Source: Actinomycetota bacterium (GTDB lineage Bacteria; Actinomycetota; Acidimicrobiia; Acidimicrobiales; JAJPHE01). Taken from it: a stretch of 64,000 nt of DNA. The notes beneath the pieces are model-generated. The model did not search any database. It saw only the letters and a program-made list of their open reading frames with translations, and was not told where the DNA came from. The stretch covers positions 153,095 to 217,094 of the forward strand of contig DAHUYE010000008.1 of the NCBI GenBank assembly GCA_027315345.1, in the 5' to 3' direction. The position numbers and the translations under genes are program-made. Shown in pieces: positions 26,184 to 34,946 of this stretch; position 1 is the first letter of the stretch, and every line of letters begins with the position of its first letter.

Positions 26184-26969
26184 TCAGGCGAACACGGCGC
26201 TGACCGGGCCGAGCTGGTCGAACTCGGCCCGGATGACGTCCCCGGCCGAGACCGGGATCATGCGGGTGCAGGCGCCTGGCATGATCACATGGCCGGGTTC
26301 GAGCCCGACCCCGAAGGCGGCCACCTTGTTGGCCAGCCAGGCCACCGCCACGGCCGGGTTGCCCAACACTGCGCCCGACGCCCCCGTCTCCATGACCTTA
26401 CCGTTGGCCCTCAGGGCGGCGCCGATCAGGCGGATGTCGTCCAGCTCATCGACCCGGCTCGGGGAACCACCCAGCACCACCGCCCCGGCGCTGGCGTTAT
26501 CGGCGATGGTGTCGGCCAGCTTGATCCGCCAGTCGACCACCCTGGAGTCCACTATCTCGATGGCGGGCAGGACGAAGTCGGTGGCCCGCAGGACATCGGC
26601 CACGGTGACGCCGGGACCCTCCAAGGCCGCGCCCAGCACGAAGGCCACCTCGATCTCGACCCGGGGCTGGATGAACCGGGAGGTGGCCACCGGCTCGCCT
26701 TCGAAGCAGAACATGTCAGCGAGGAGATGGCCGTAGTCGGGCTCGTCCACGCCGAGGAGCTGTTGCATGGCCCGGGCCGACAGACCGACCTTGTGGCCCT
26801 TGATCCCGGCACCGGCCCCGGTGCGCCGGGCGATGTTGTGGAGCTGGATCTGATAGGCGTCGGCCGGAGTGATCCCGGCGTAACGGTCGGTCAGGGGCTG
26901 AACCGGTATCCGGTCCGCCTGAGCCTGATGCAACTCCTCGGCGGCGGCCTTGAGTTCACTGGGTTGCAT
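26184..26969 (-). CDS. hsaE: HsaE, 2-hydroxyhexa-2,4-dienoate hydratase
   Basis: This 261-residue protein has the full hydratase fold. Lys60 is in KGHKVGLS, metal ligands Glu105 and Glu107 are in [11 protein letters not shown], and Glu138 is in [21 protein letters not shown] and [11 protein letters not shown] complete the C-terminus. It hydrates the dienoate released by HsaD to 4-hydroxy-2-oxohexanoate. It leads the hsaE-hsaG-hsaF operon. A stem-loop lies upstream at 26989-27008, just after the amidohydrolase stop. Confidence 0.93.
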   Translation of the reverse strand: MQPSELKAAAEELHQAQADRIPVQPLTDRYAGITPADAYQIQLHNIARRTGAGAGIKGHKVGLSARAMQQLLGVDEPDYGHLLADMFCFEGEPVATSRFIQPRVEIEVAFVLGAALEGPGVTVADVLRATDFVLPAIEIVDSRVVDWRIKLADTIADNASAGAVVLGGSPSRVDELDDIRLIGAALRANGKVMETGASGAVLGNPAVAVAWLANKVAAFGVGLEPGHVIMPGACTRMIPVSAGDVIRAEFDQLGPVSAVFA

Positions 26970-26988
26970 CGGACTCGCCCTCGTGCCG

Positions 26989-27008
26989 CCTCCCGTCCCG
27001 ACGGGAGG
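26989..27008 (-). terminator. Perfect stem-loop between amidohydrolase and hsaE
   Basis: CCTCCCGTC and GACGGGAGG are perfect 9-bp arms around two bases, directly after the amidohydrolase stop and 19 bp before the hsaE start. There is no U-tract, so it could be a weak intrinsic terminator, a processing site or an mRNA-stability element that tunes hsaEGF relative to upstream genes. Confidence 0.45.
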
Positions 27009-28244
27009 TCAGCGGCCGATCCGGGCGCCCATGAAGGCGGGGGAATGGGAGTCGGGCAGGGCGTCGAGGGGCACGGACAGTTCGGCCACTGTCGGGCCGA
27101 TGCGCTGGGCTACCGGCACCAGAGCCTCCAGATCGAAGCCGTACACCTTGGCCGCCGTTCCGGCCAGCATCTGGCGCATCTCGGCTTCGGGCACGTCGTG
27201 GAAGGCGGCCCGCAACGCCTCCCGGCTGTAGGGCGTGGTCCCCTCCTCGTGGGGGAAGTCGGTGCCCCACATGAGATGGTCGACGCCGATGGCCGAGCGG
27301 TACTTGGCCTCGGGCCGGGACATGAAGCTGGCCCCGAAGTAGATGTTGCGCCGGGTGTACTCCGAGGGGGTCATGCTCAGGCTTTCGATGACGTCGCTGC
27401 CGAAGAGAACGGTGGTGCGGTTCTGGGCATTCTTCTTCATGTCCCCCACCGTCATGTCCAGCAGCATCAGATCCTGCAGGGCCCAGGCCACGCCCTGCTC
27501 AGTCCACACCGCCTTGAGATCGGGGTAGCGCTCGAAGACTCCGGCCAGGATGAGGTGGGCGAAGGTGCGCCGGGTCCACCAGGTGAACTCGACCAGTTGC
27601 ACAGCGGCAAAGGCGGGCTGATCCTTACCCACATCCGGTCCCCCCGTCCCCGGGTGCTGGCCGAAGGAAAGGCCCGTCTCCTCCAGCACGGCCCAGAGGG
27701 GCTCGTAGCGGGTGTGGAACCACGGCTCCACGGCGTGGTTGGCGGGGATGGCCGGGGCCAGTACCCCGCCGATGACTCCGGTCTCCTTGGCCCAGCGGAT
27801 CTCCTCCACGGCCAGGTCGACGTCGTGGGGCATGATCTGCAGCAGGCCCCGGCGCCGGTCGGGGGCCTGGCCGCAGAAGTCCACCAGCCAGCGGTTGTGG
27901 GCCTGCAGGCCGGCCCGGCGCCGCTCGAAGTCCTCCCGGGTCCAAGGCAGGCTGGCGAAGCTGTGGATGGTGTCGAAGAAGGGCGGGATGGTGTTGGGGA
28001 AAGTCACCTCGGCCGAGATGCCGTCCTCCTCCAGGCACTTGAGCCGGTAGTCGCTGTCCCAGTTGCGGGCGGCGGTGGCGTCGACCAGATCGTCATAGGG
28101 GGACGAGTATCCCTCGGCCCACACCTCGAAGTCCTCGTGCCAGCGAGCCTCGAGGTAGTCCTTGTACTGGTGCAGCTCGGCCCCGGCGTGGGTGTCCGAG
28201 GAGATGATGACGTACCGATCGATCGTGTCCCAGGTGGCGGCCAT
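27009..28244 (-). CDS. Amidohydrolase-2 family metal-dependent hydrolase
   Basis: This 411-residue TIM-barrel hydrolase has the N-terminal VIISSDTHAG metal site, a middle GLSFGQHPG and the C-terminal HLMWGTDFPHEEGTTP with the catalytic Asp. The family includes decarboxylases and ring-cleaving hydrolases related to aminocarboxymuconate decarboxylase. The ATG at 28244 has GGAAGGAG eight bases upstream. It lies between ipdB and hsaE. A 98-bp gap separates it from ipdB. Its place in steroid breakdown is not established; hydrolysis or decarboxylation of a ring-opened acid is a context-based guess. Confidence 0.85.
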   Translation of the reverse strand: MAATWDTIDRYVIISSDTHAGAELHQYKDYLEARWHEDFEVWAEGYSSPYDDLVDATAARNWDSDYRLKCLEEDGISAEVTFPNTIPPFFDTIHSFASLPWTREDFERRRAGLQAHNRWLVDFCGQAPDRRRGLLQIMPHDVDLAVEEIRWAKETGVIGGVLAPAIPANHAVEPWFHTRYEPLWAVLEETGLSFGQHPGTGGPDVGKDQPAFAAVQLVEFTWWTRRTFAHLILAGVFERYPDLKAVWTEQGVAWALQDLMLLDMTVGDMKKNAQNRTTVLFGSDVIESLSMTPSEYTRRNIYFGASFMSRPEAKYRSAIGVDHLMWGTDFPHEEGTTPYSREALRAAFHDVPEAEMRQMLAGTAAKVYGFDLEALVPVAQRIGPTVAELSVPLDALPDSHSPAFMGARIGR

Positions 28245-28342
28245 CGGGCAGGCTCCTTCCGAGGGCGCTGGAGCGCCGGCTTCCACGCTACGCCGGGGCC
28301 CCGCCTACGGGCCCGCCCAGGTCCCGCTCAACGGAATACGGG

Positions 28343-29101
28343 TCAGGCCGGGACCTCCTTCTCCCGTAGTCCTTCGGGGTCGATCACGGCCCGGATGAGC
28401 TCCAGTTCCTCCGGGGTGGGCAGCCGGCTCTGGGGCACCTGGTCGGGTACGACCAGCTCGAAGCCGGTGGCGGCCTGGACCTCGGCCACGGTCACGCCCG
28501 GGTGACAGGACCGCAGCCGCAGGCGACGCCCGGGCGTCTCCCAGTCCAGCACGGCCAGGTTGGTCACCACCCGGCGCAGGTCCAGATAGCGGGTGGCGGC
28601 CGGTCCGGCGGCGGCGGCTCTATCCCAGCCCACCCCGGTGACCACGTCCACCGACTCCACGAAGACCCGAGGGCTGTGGTTGGGGACCCAGTAGCTGGTG
28701 GCGTCGTTGACGGTGTTACCGGGGGCGCCCCGGAAGCCGAGCAGCTGGGCCTTGGGTCGGGCATAGTCGGGCCCGATGGCGGCGAAGTTCTGGTTCCCGA
28801 AGGGGTCGATCTGGCTGGCCCCCATGATCACATGGCGCCGGCCCGACCAGACCAGGTCGAACATGGACCGGTAGGGGTTGTAGGCCTCCACCACCTTTCC
28901 GCCCGGCCAGGCGAAGGCGGCGTGGTCGGAGATGAGACACGCCTCGCCATCGGTCATGAGAAGGTCGGGCTCGAAGGAGGCCCGGGCCAGCCGGCCGCCG
29001 ATCATGGGGATGGTGCCGATGGGATTGGCCAGGATCTCCCCGTCTCCCCGGAAGCACTCGGCTATGGCCGTGACGCAGACCTCGGCCCGGGTGGCCGTCA
29101 C
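28343..29101 (-). CDS. ipdB: IpdB, COCHEA-CoA hydrolase beta subunit
   Basis: This 252-residue class-I CoA-transferase-like subunit has the recalled IpdB blocks TRAEVCVTAIAECFRG, RRHVIMGASQIDPFGNQN, NTVNDATSYWVPNH and LIRAVIDPEGLRE. IpdAB are CoA-transferase homologues that hydrolyse the last carbocyclic ring of steroids (COCHEA-CoA) rather than transfer CoA. The gene overlaps ipdA by 4 bp, consistent with a heteromeric enzyme. The usual CoA-transferase catalytic Glu should be checked by alignment. Confidence 0.93.
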   Translation of the reverse strand: MTATRAEVCVTAIAECFRGDGEILANPIGTIPMIGGRLARASFEPDLLMTDGEACLISDHAAFAWPGGKVVEAYNPYRSMFDLVWSGRRHVIMGASQIDPFGNQNFAAIGPDYARPKAQLLGFRGAPGNTVNDATSYWVPNHSPRVFVESVDVVTGVGWDRAAAAGPAATRYLDLRRVVTNLAVLDWETPGRRLRLRSCHPGVTVAEVQAATGFELVVPDQVPQSRLPTPEELELIRAVIDPEGLREKEVPA

Positions 29102-29952
29102 CGGGCTGCCACCCGGGCCTGGTAATCGTCCTCGGCCAGATCGACCCAGTCCGTGCGGAAGGACGCCCAGGCCTCGGCCGAAGCGGCGGCGGCGGCGTAT
29201 TCCTTCTGGAAGGCCTCGTCCCGCTCGTAGTCCGGGCGGCAGTCGGTGAAGTGAGCCCCGCCCGGCCGCTCCACCACCCCGTCGACCATGGCCCGGTGGA
29301 TGCGCAGGCGCTGTTCGGTGCCGGCTTCCCCCAGCAGGTCCTCGGTGGCCACCACCTTCTCGGTGGAGATGAAGCGGCGGGTGGCGGCGGCCCGCAGGAA
29401 CAGGTCGTCGAAGTACAGATCGGGGCCCAGGAAGCAGGCGTTGCCCCGGGCGTCGGCACGGTCCAGGTGGCAGAGGGCGGCGTCGAGTTCCAGAGCTGGG
29501 GCGGCCACCAGTTCCTCCCCGTCAGCGAAGGGCGATCGCACCGTGGTCAGGCGGGGGTTGAGCCGCATCAGATCCGAACCCAGGCCCACCCGGCTGGGCA
29601 GAAAGGGGACCCGCCAGGCGGCCGCCTGCAGGCCGAGGAGGAACAGACCCTCGTCCCAGGGCTCGTCCTCCACCGACCCGGACTGGCGGGCGGAGCGGAA
29701 GTGGGGATCCAGGGCGATGGTGTCCAGGGAGACAAAGGCGTAGACCACCCGCTTGACCTGGCCGGTGGCGCACAGCACGCCGACGTCGGGTCCGCCGTAG
29801 CTGACCAGGGTGAGATCCCGCAGGCCGGAGCGGGCGATGGCCCGGACCAGCGACATGGGCTTGCGGCGGCTGCCCCATCCGCCGATCCCGATGGTCATGC
29901 CGCTGCGCAGCTCGGCCACCACCTCGTCCTCCGAGAGACGCTTGTCGCTCAA
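29098..29952 (-). CDS. ipdA: IpdA, COCHEA-CoA hydrolase alpha subunit
   Basis: This 284-residue CoA-transferase alpha-like subunit has GMTIGIGGWGSRRKPMSLVRAI, SYGGPDVGVLCATGQV and FLPSRVGLGSDL, which match the IpdA family by memory. With IpdB it opens the final steroid ring. It is coupled upstream to echA20 and downstream to ipdB by 4-bp overlaps. The gene order echA20-ipdA-ipdB is the same as in mycobacteria (Rv3550-Rv3551-Rv3552). Confidence 0.93.
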   Translation of the reverse strand: MSDKRLSEDEVVAELRSGMTIGIGGWGSRRKPMSLVRAIARSGLRDLTLVSYGGPDVGVLCATGQVKRVVYAFVSLDTIALDPHFRSARQSGSVEDEPWDEGLFLLGLQAAAWRVPFLPSRVGLGSDLMRLNPRLTTVRSPFADGEELVAAPALELDAALCHLDRADARGNACFLGPDLYFDDLFLRAAATRRFISTEKVVATEDLLGEAGTEQRLRIHRAMVDGVVERPGGAHFTDCRPDYERDEAFQKEYAAAAASAEAWASFRTDWVDLAEDDYQARVAAR

Positions 29953-30722
29953 GGACGCCCAGTCCCCCCGGTGGAATCCTCACCGCGGACGAAGGCGTCC
30001 CGGGCCTCGTCCCCGTGGCCGAGCAGGTTGAGCTCGAAGGTGAAGCCCTGCTCGAAGCGGTAGGAACGGCGCACGTCGACGGGATCGATCCCGTTGAGCG
30101 ACTCCTTGGCGGCCCGGATGACCCCGGGGCGCTTGGCGGCTATGCGGCCGGCCACGGCCAGGGCGCTGGAGACCAGGTCGGCCCGGGGCACCACCTCCAG
30201 GACCGAGCCGTAGGAGTGCAACTCGGCGGCGGTGGCGGTGGCCGAGGTGTACACCATGGCCCGCATCTTGTGCTGGGGCACCAACCGGGCCAGGTGGGTG
30301 GCCGCCCCCAGGGCCCCTCGGTCCACCTCGGGCAGGCCGAAAGTGGCGTCCTCGGAGGCGATGATCACGTCGGCGTTGCCCACCAGGCCTATCCCGCCGC
30401 CCAGGCAGTAGCCATGCACGGCGGCCACCACCGGCACGGCGCAGTCGTACACGGCCGCGAAGGCGGCGAAGCAGCCCCGGTTGGCCCCCACCAGCGCCTC
30501 GAAGCCTTCGGTGGCCTGCATTTCCTTGATGTCGACTCCGGCGTTGAAGCCCCGCCCCTCGGCCCTCAACACCACACAGCGCACCTCGGGGTCGGCGCCC
30601 AGGGCCCGCAGGGTGTCGGCCAACTCGAACCAGCCGGCCACGGTCAGGGCGTTGACGGGGGGGTTGTCCATGACCACCTCGGCCACGCCGTCAGCGTGGC
30701 GTTCCACGCTCAGTCCGCTCAT
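29949..30722 (-). CDS. echA20: EchA20, ring-opening crotonase of HIP degradation
   Basis: This 257-residue crotonase has LRAEGRGFNAGVDIKEMQ, NRGCFAAFAAVYDCAVPV, GYCLGGGIGLVGNADVI and ATFGLPEVDRGALGAATHL. These are almost the same blocks as recalled M. tuberculosis EchA20 (Rv3550). EchA20 hydrolyses ring D of the HIP-derived thioester to give the IpdAB substrate. Its stop overlaps the ipdA start and its start overlaps the kstD stop, so kstD-echA20-ipdA-ipdB are coupled. Confidence 0.93.
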   Translation of the reverse strand: MSGLSVERHADGVAEVVMDNPPVNALTVAGWFELADTLRALGADPEVRCVVLRAEGRGFNAGVDIKEMQATEGFEALVGANRGCFAAFAAVYDCAVPVVAAVHGYCLGGGIGLVGNADVIIASEDATFGLPEVDRGALGAATHLARLVPQHKMRAMVYTSATATAAELHSYGSVLEVVPRADLVSSALAVAGRIAAKRPGVIRAAKESLNGIDPVDVRRSYRFEQGFTFELNLLGHGDEARDAFVRGEDSTGGTGRP

Positions 30723-32404
30723 ACCGTCACCGGAGTATCAGCGGCCAGGCGGCAGGCGGCCACGTACCCGAAGACGATGGCCGGTCCGATGGTGGCGCCG
30801 GCCCCGGCGTAGTCGTTACCCATCACCGAAGCGGAAGTGTTGCCGGTGGCGTACAGGCCGCGGATGGGCGTGCCGTCGGGGCGCAGCACCCGGGCGTCGG
30901 GATCGGTCACCAGTCCCCCTTTGGTGCCCAGGTCACCGGGGACGATGCGGAAGGCGTAGAAGGGAGGCTTGGTCAGCGGGGCCAGGCAGGGATTGGGCTT
31001 GTTGCCCGGGTCCCCGTAGTAGCGGTCATAGGCGCTCTCCCCCTTGCCGAAGTCTTCGTCCCGGCCGGCCTCGGCCATGGCATTGAAGCGGGCCACGGTG
31101 GCGGCCAGCTTTTCGGGGGGAAGGTTGAGTCGCCCCGCCAGTTCCTCCAGGGAGTCGGCCCGGGTCACGATGCCGTACTTGTCGAAATAGCGGGGCAGGG
31201 GCCGGCGGGGGGGTACGGCCACGAAGGGATACCGGTCCCGGTAACGCTGATCGAGGATGAGATAGGAGGGGATGGTGGGAACACCGGGCTCGTCCATCTC
31301 GTACATCCGGTGCACGAAGTTGACGTAGGCGGTGGCCTCGTTGACGTAACGCTCGCCCTGGCCGTTGACGACGATGCAGCCGGGCAATGACCGCTCGGCC
31401 AGGATCATGAGGCCGGCTCCGGATGCCTCCACCGAGGGGAACCACCAGGCGTCGTCCATCAGGTCCACGGCCGCCCCGACCTCCTGGCCGGCCAAGATGG
31501 CGTCCCCGGTGTTGCCCTCCGCCCCCGAGGTCCAGGTGGCGTTGACCGGGGCCTGCTGGTAGCGCTGACGCATCTCGGCGTTGCGCTCGAAGCCGCCCGC
31601 GGCCAGGACGACCCCCCGCCGGGCCCGGATGCGCACCTCGGCGCCGTGGCGTTCGACCCGGGCCCCGACCACGGCGTCACCGTCGAGGATCAGGCCCGAG
31701 AGCGGGCTCTCCAGCCACAGGGGTACACCCGCCTCCTTGAGGGCCAGGCGGAACCGGGCCACCCCGGCCGCCCCGAGGGCGGTCATGTGGCGACCGGTCA
31801 TCTTCGTCCACCAGGTCCGCACCCCGACCTTGACGGCCGTGCGGCGGCCCTTCCAGGTGGTCAGGGCCTGGGTCAGGAACCGATAGTCCGACTGGGTCGT
31901 CCACAGCCCGGCCGGGCCCTTCATGAGCGGGTTGGTGTTGAGGGTCTCCTCATCCGGTCCCAGCCGGCGCAGGTCCACCGGCACCGGCTCCAGGGTCCGG
32001 CCCAGCGGCTCGCCCCCGGGGGCCTCGGGGTGGTAGTCGGCATACCCCCTGACCCAGCGGAAGCGGACGTCTCTGGTGTTGCGCTCCAGCCAGTCGATGG
32101 CTTCGGGGCCCCGGGTCAGGAAGGCCTCCACCCGGTCAGCGGGGATCCGGTCCCCGACCACCGACTGCATGTAGGTGCGGGCCCGCTCCAGGCTGTCGAC
32201 CAGGCCGGCCCGGACCAGCACCGGATTGTTGGGCACCCAGACTCCGCCCCCGGACAGGGCGCTGGAACCCCCGTACTTGGCCGTCTTCTCCACCACCAGG
32301 GCCTCCAGGCCCTTACCGGCGGCCACCAGGGCCGCGGTCATCCCGCCCATCCCGGAGCCGACCACCAGGACGTCGACCTCCTGGTCGAATCCCTCAACGC
32401 TCAT
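30719..32404 (-). CDS. kstD: 3-Ketosteroid delta-1-dehydrogenase (KstD-type flavoprotein)
   Basis: This 561-residue FAD enzyme has the dinucleotide motif VVGSGMGGMTAAL (from residue 14), EKTAKYGGSSALSGGG and, near the C-terminus, PPFYAFRIVPGDLGTKGG followed by GLYATGNTSASVMGNDY. The Tyr in PPFY and the Gly-rich loop are the KstD active-site region. KstD desaturates C1-C2 of 3-ketosteroids and drives ring-A aromatisation together with KshAB. The ATG at 32404 has GGAG seven bases upstream. It is the first gene of the long minus-strand series. kshA and kshB are not in the window. Confidence 0.9.
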   Translation of the reverse strand: MSVEGFDQEVDVLVVGSGMGGMTAALVAAGKGLEALVVEKTAKYGGSSALSGGGVWVPNNPVLVRAGLVDSLERARTYMQSVVGDRIPADRVEAFLTRGPEAIDWLERNTRDVRFRWVRGYADYHPEAPGGEPLGRTLEPVPVDLRRLGPDEETLNTNPLMKGPAGLWTTQSDYRFLTQALTTWKGRRTAVKVGVRTWWTKMTGRHMTALGAAGVARFRLALKEAGVPLWLESPLSGLILDGDAVVGARVERHGAEVRIRARRGVVLAAGGFERNAEMRQRYQQAPVNATWTSGAEGNTGDAILAGQEVGAAVDLMDDAWWFPSVEASGAGLMILAERSLPGCIVVNGQGERYVNEATAYVNFVHRMYEMDEPGVPTIPSYLILDQRYRDRYPFVAVPPRRPLPRYFDKYGIVTRADSLEELAGRLNLPPEKLAATVARFNAMAEAGRDEDFGKGESAYDRYYGDPGNKPNPCLAPLTKPPFYAFRIVPGDLGTKGGLVTDPDARVLRPDGTPIRGLYATGNTSASVMGNDYAGAGATIGPAIVFGYVAACRLAADTPVTV

Positions 32405-32631
32405 CGCTTCGCTCCACCCGTCGCAGTCGGCCCCGGCCCGGGGCGGGGGCCCGGCCCGGTCGGCCCGGGTCAACTTAGGCCCCCACGGCCGGCATGCGCC
32501 CGGCCCCGTGCCGTCCAGTGGGAACATCGGGGCGGTACCGGGGCGGCACCAGCAGGGGGCCGGAGCGGCGTAGAGGGTGCGCCAGGGGGCCGGTAGAGTC
32601 GCCGGCCGGTCGGTGCTAAACGGAGGTCCAT
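32405..32631. other. Divergent intergenic region between kstD and the CHAD gene
   Basis: This 227-bp GC-rich region lies between two outward-facing genes. I see no KstR-type box in it and no clear promoter hexamers. The only notable site is GGAGGT at 32622-32627, the ribosome site of the CHAD gene. Confidence 0.5.
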
Positions 32632-34158
32632 TTGCCGAACCTCGACCACCGCTTCCAGATCGACGGCCCCGGCCCGTCGGGCGAGGTGCGGGCTCTGCTG
32701 GGGTCGGACCGGCTCGGCCCGGCCGGGGCGGCGGTCGAGGTCAGGCGCACCTGGTACGACAGCTTCGACGGCCGGCTCCGCTCCGAAGGCCTCACCCTGT
32801 GCCGGGAGGCGACCGCCGGCCGGCATGTGCTGGTGCTGAGCGATGGGACGGCCCGGCTGGCTGAAACCGAGGCCGGCGCCGAGGATCCGTCCCGGGCCGG
32901 GCTGCTCCCCTCGGGACCCCTGCGCCAGCGCATCGCCCCCCTGCTGGAGGACCGGGTGTTGCTCCCGCTGGCCGAACTGGTCAGCCGGGAGAGGGCCACC
33001 CCGGTCCTCAACCGGGACGAGAAGACGGTGGCCCGGGTGATCGTGGAGTCCCGCCGCACCGTCCGGCCCCGCCGCCAGCCCCTGCCGACGGCGGTCACGG
33101 TGCGTCCGTTGCGCGGCTATGAGAAGGAGGGTGAGCGCATTGCCGCCGTCCTCTCCGCCGACGGCCGGCTCCGCCCCTGCCCGGCCGGCCCGGCCGAGGA
33201 GGTGCTGGCCGCGGTGGGCCCGCCCCCGGTGCCCACCCTCGACCTGGAACTGGAGCCCGGGCTCCCCTCTGGGGCGGCGGTGCGGGCCGTGCTGGCCCGC
33301 CTCCTCGACATCTTCGAGGCCAATCTGGACGGCACCATCCGCGACCTGGACTCCGAGTTCCTCCACGACCTGCGGGTGTCGGTGCGGCGGGCCCGTTCGG
33401 TGCTCAAGCTGGTCGGTGACGCGCTGGACGAGGCCACCCGGACCGGTCTGGCCGCCGAGCTCAAGTGGCTGGGGGATCTCACCACCCCGACCCGGGACCT
33501 GGACGTCTATCTGGCCGACCTGCGGGCCGATGAGGGCCCGGCCGCCCATGCGCATCTGGAGCCCTTTCGCCGCATCCTGGCCGAACGCCGGGCCGGCGCT
33601 CAGACCGACCTGACCCGGGGGCTGCGGTCGCGGCGGACCAAGGCCATCCGGGCCGCCTGGCGGGAGGTGGCGGCCCAGTCGGCCGAGGGGTCGGTAGCCC
33701 GCATCCCGGTGGCCCACCTGGCCGCCGAGCGCACCGCCAAGGCTCTCCGCCGGGTAAGCCGACAGGGCCGCTCCATCGGGCCGGGCTCGCCCCCCGATGA
33801 CCTGCACGATCTGCGCAAGCGGGGCAAGGAGCTGCGCTACCTGCTGGAGATATTCGCCTCCCTGTACCCCAAGGACACCCACAAGGCGGTGGTGGGCGAA
33901 CTCAAGAAGCTCCAGGACTGCCTGGGCCAGTACCAGGACGGTCAGGTGCAGGCCGAGGGGCTGGCCCACTTCGCCGGGGAGCTCGTGGCTTCGGGGAGTA
34001 TCCCGGCCGAGACCATTCTGGCCATGGGCGCCCTGGCCGCCGAGCTGGACCGCCGCCAGGCCGACGCCCGGGCCCGCTTCGCCACCGTCTTCACCCGCTT
34101 CGACGACGCCTCCAACCGCCGCCGCCTGCTCTCCATGCTGGAAGGGGCCAAGCCGTGA
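32632..34158 (+). CDS. CYTH-CHAD domain protein (polyphosphate-associated)
   Basis: This 508-residue protein has an N-terminal CYTH-like triphosphate-tunnel region (residues 1 to about 200, including VEVRRTWYDSFDGRLRSEGLTL) and a C-terminal helical CHAD domain. CHAD is marked by conserved basic helices: FLHDLRVSVRRARSVLKLV and DLHDLRKRGKELRYLLEIF. CHAD domains bind polyphosphate through His/Arg/Lys residues. The start is TTG at 32632, four bases after GGAGGT. It is coupled to the downstream ParA gene by a GTGA overlap. It has no link to steroid metabolism that I can see. Confidence 0.88.
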   Translation: MPNLDHRFQIDGPGPSGEVRALLGSDRLGPAGAAVEVRRTWYDSFDGRLRSEGLTLCREATAGRHVLVLSDGTARLAETEAGAEDPSRAGLLPSGPLRQRIAPLLEDRVLLPLAELVSRERATPVLNRDEKTVARVIVESRRTVRPRRQPLPTAVTVRPLRGYEKEGERIAAVLSADGRLRPCPAGPAEEVLAAVGPPPVPTLDLELEPGLPSGAAVRAVLARLLDIFEANLDGTIRDLDSEFLHDLRVSVRRARSVLKLVGDALDEATRTGLAAELKWLGDLTTPTRDLDVYLADLRADEGPAAHAHLEPFRRILAERRAGAQTDLTRGLRSRRTKAIRAAWREVAAQSAEGSVARIPVAHLAAERTAKALRRVSRQGRSIGPGSPPDDLHDLRKRGKELRYLLEIFASLYPKDTHKAVVGELKKLQDCLGQYQDGQVQAEGLAHFAGELVASGSIPAETILAMGALAAELDRRQADARARFATVFTRFDDASNRRRLLSMLEGAKP

Positions 34159-34946
34159 GGGTCTACGCCACCTACAACATCAAAGGCGGCGTGGGTAAGA
34201 CCTCGGCGGCGGTCAACCTGGCCCACCTGTCCGCCGCCGAGGGCCGGCGGACCCTTTTGTGGGACCTCGATCCGCAGGGGGCGGCCACCTTCCTGTTCCG
34301 CATCCGGCCCAAGGTCAAAGGCGGGGGGAAGGGCCTGGTGCGGGGGCGCACCGAGCTCGGGGATCACATCAAGGGCACCGACTTCGACCACCTCGACCTC
34401 CTGCCGGCCGACTTCTCCTATCGCAACCTGGACCTGGTCCTGGACAAGGCCAAGCGGCCCACCCGGCGCCTGGCCGAGATCCTGGCCCCGGTGGGCGAGG
34501 ACTACGACGTGGTCTTCCTGGACTGCCCGCCCAGCATCTCCCTGGCCTCCGAGAGCGTGCTGGATGCCGCCGACACCGTGCTGGTCCCGCTCATCCCGGC
34601 CGTGCTGTCGGTGCGCACCTACCAGCAGCTGACCGCCTTCGTGGCCACGCTCGAACGCCGGCCGGAACTGATCGGCTTCTTCTCCATGGTCGACGGCCGC
34701 AAGCGCCTGCACCGGGAGGTGGTCGAGGCGCTCCGGGCCGGCCCGGGCCGGGTGGCGGCCGCCGGCATCCCGGCGGCGTCGGCGGTGGAGCAGATGGCCG
34801 TCCGCCGCCTGCCCGTTACCGCCTCGCATCCCAACAGCCCGGCGGCCCGGGCCTACTCCGACCTGTGGGCCGAAGTGGGCACAGTCGGACCGGCCGGGTC
34901 CGCCGGGGGCACAGTCGGGCCGGCCGGGTCCGCCGAGGACAACTAG
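34155..34946 (+). CDS. ParA/Soj-type P-loop ATPase
   Basis: This 263-residue deviant-Walker ATPase has KGGVGKTSAAVNLAHL (Walker A with the signature lysine), WDLDPQGAAT and VVFLDCPPSISLASE. No ParB partner or parS-like repeat is visible. Coupling to a CHAD protein suggests spatial organisation of polyphosphate or another cargo rather than plasmid partition. The C-terminus carries two copies of a ten-residue repeat, GTVGPAGSAG. It converges with the CaiB gene with a 4-bp overlap. Confidence 0.88.
   Translation: MRVYATYNIKGGVGKTSAAVNLAHLSAAEGRRTLLWDLDPQGAATFLFRIRPKVKGGGKGLVRGRTELGDHIKGTDFDHLDLLPADFSYRNLDLVLDKAKRPTRRLAEILAPVGEDYDVVFLDCPPSISLASESVLDAADTVLVPLIPAVLSVRTYQQLTAFVATLERRPELIGFFSMVDGRKRLHREVVEALRAGPGRVAAAGIPAASAVEQMAVRRLPVTASHPNSPAARAYSDLWAEVGTVGPAGSAGGTVGPAGSAEDN
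34877..34936 (+). repeat. Two tandem 30-bp units in the ParA C-terminus
   Basis: Two nearly identical 30-bp units (34877-34906 and 34907-34936; differences at one internal base and the ends) encode GTVGPAGSAG twice. The repeat is in frame and lengthens a disordered tail. Confidence 0.8.

Noticed and set aside
28245..28342. KstR-type site upstream of the amidohydrolase (CAACGGAATACGGGTC)
   Set aside because: The AAC half has no GTT partner at the right spacing.
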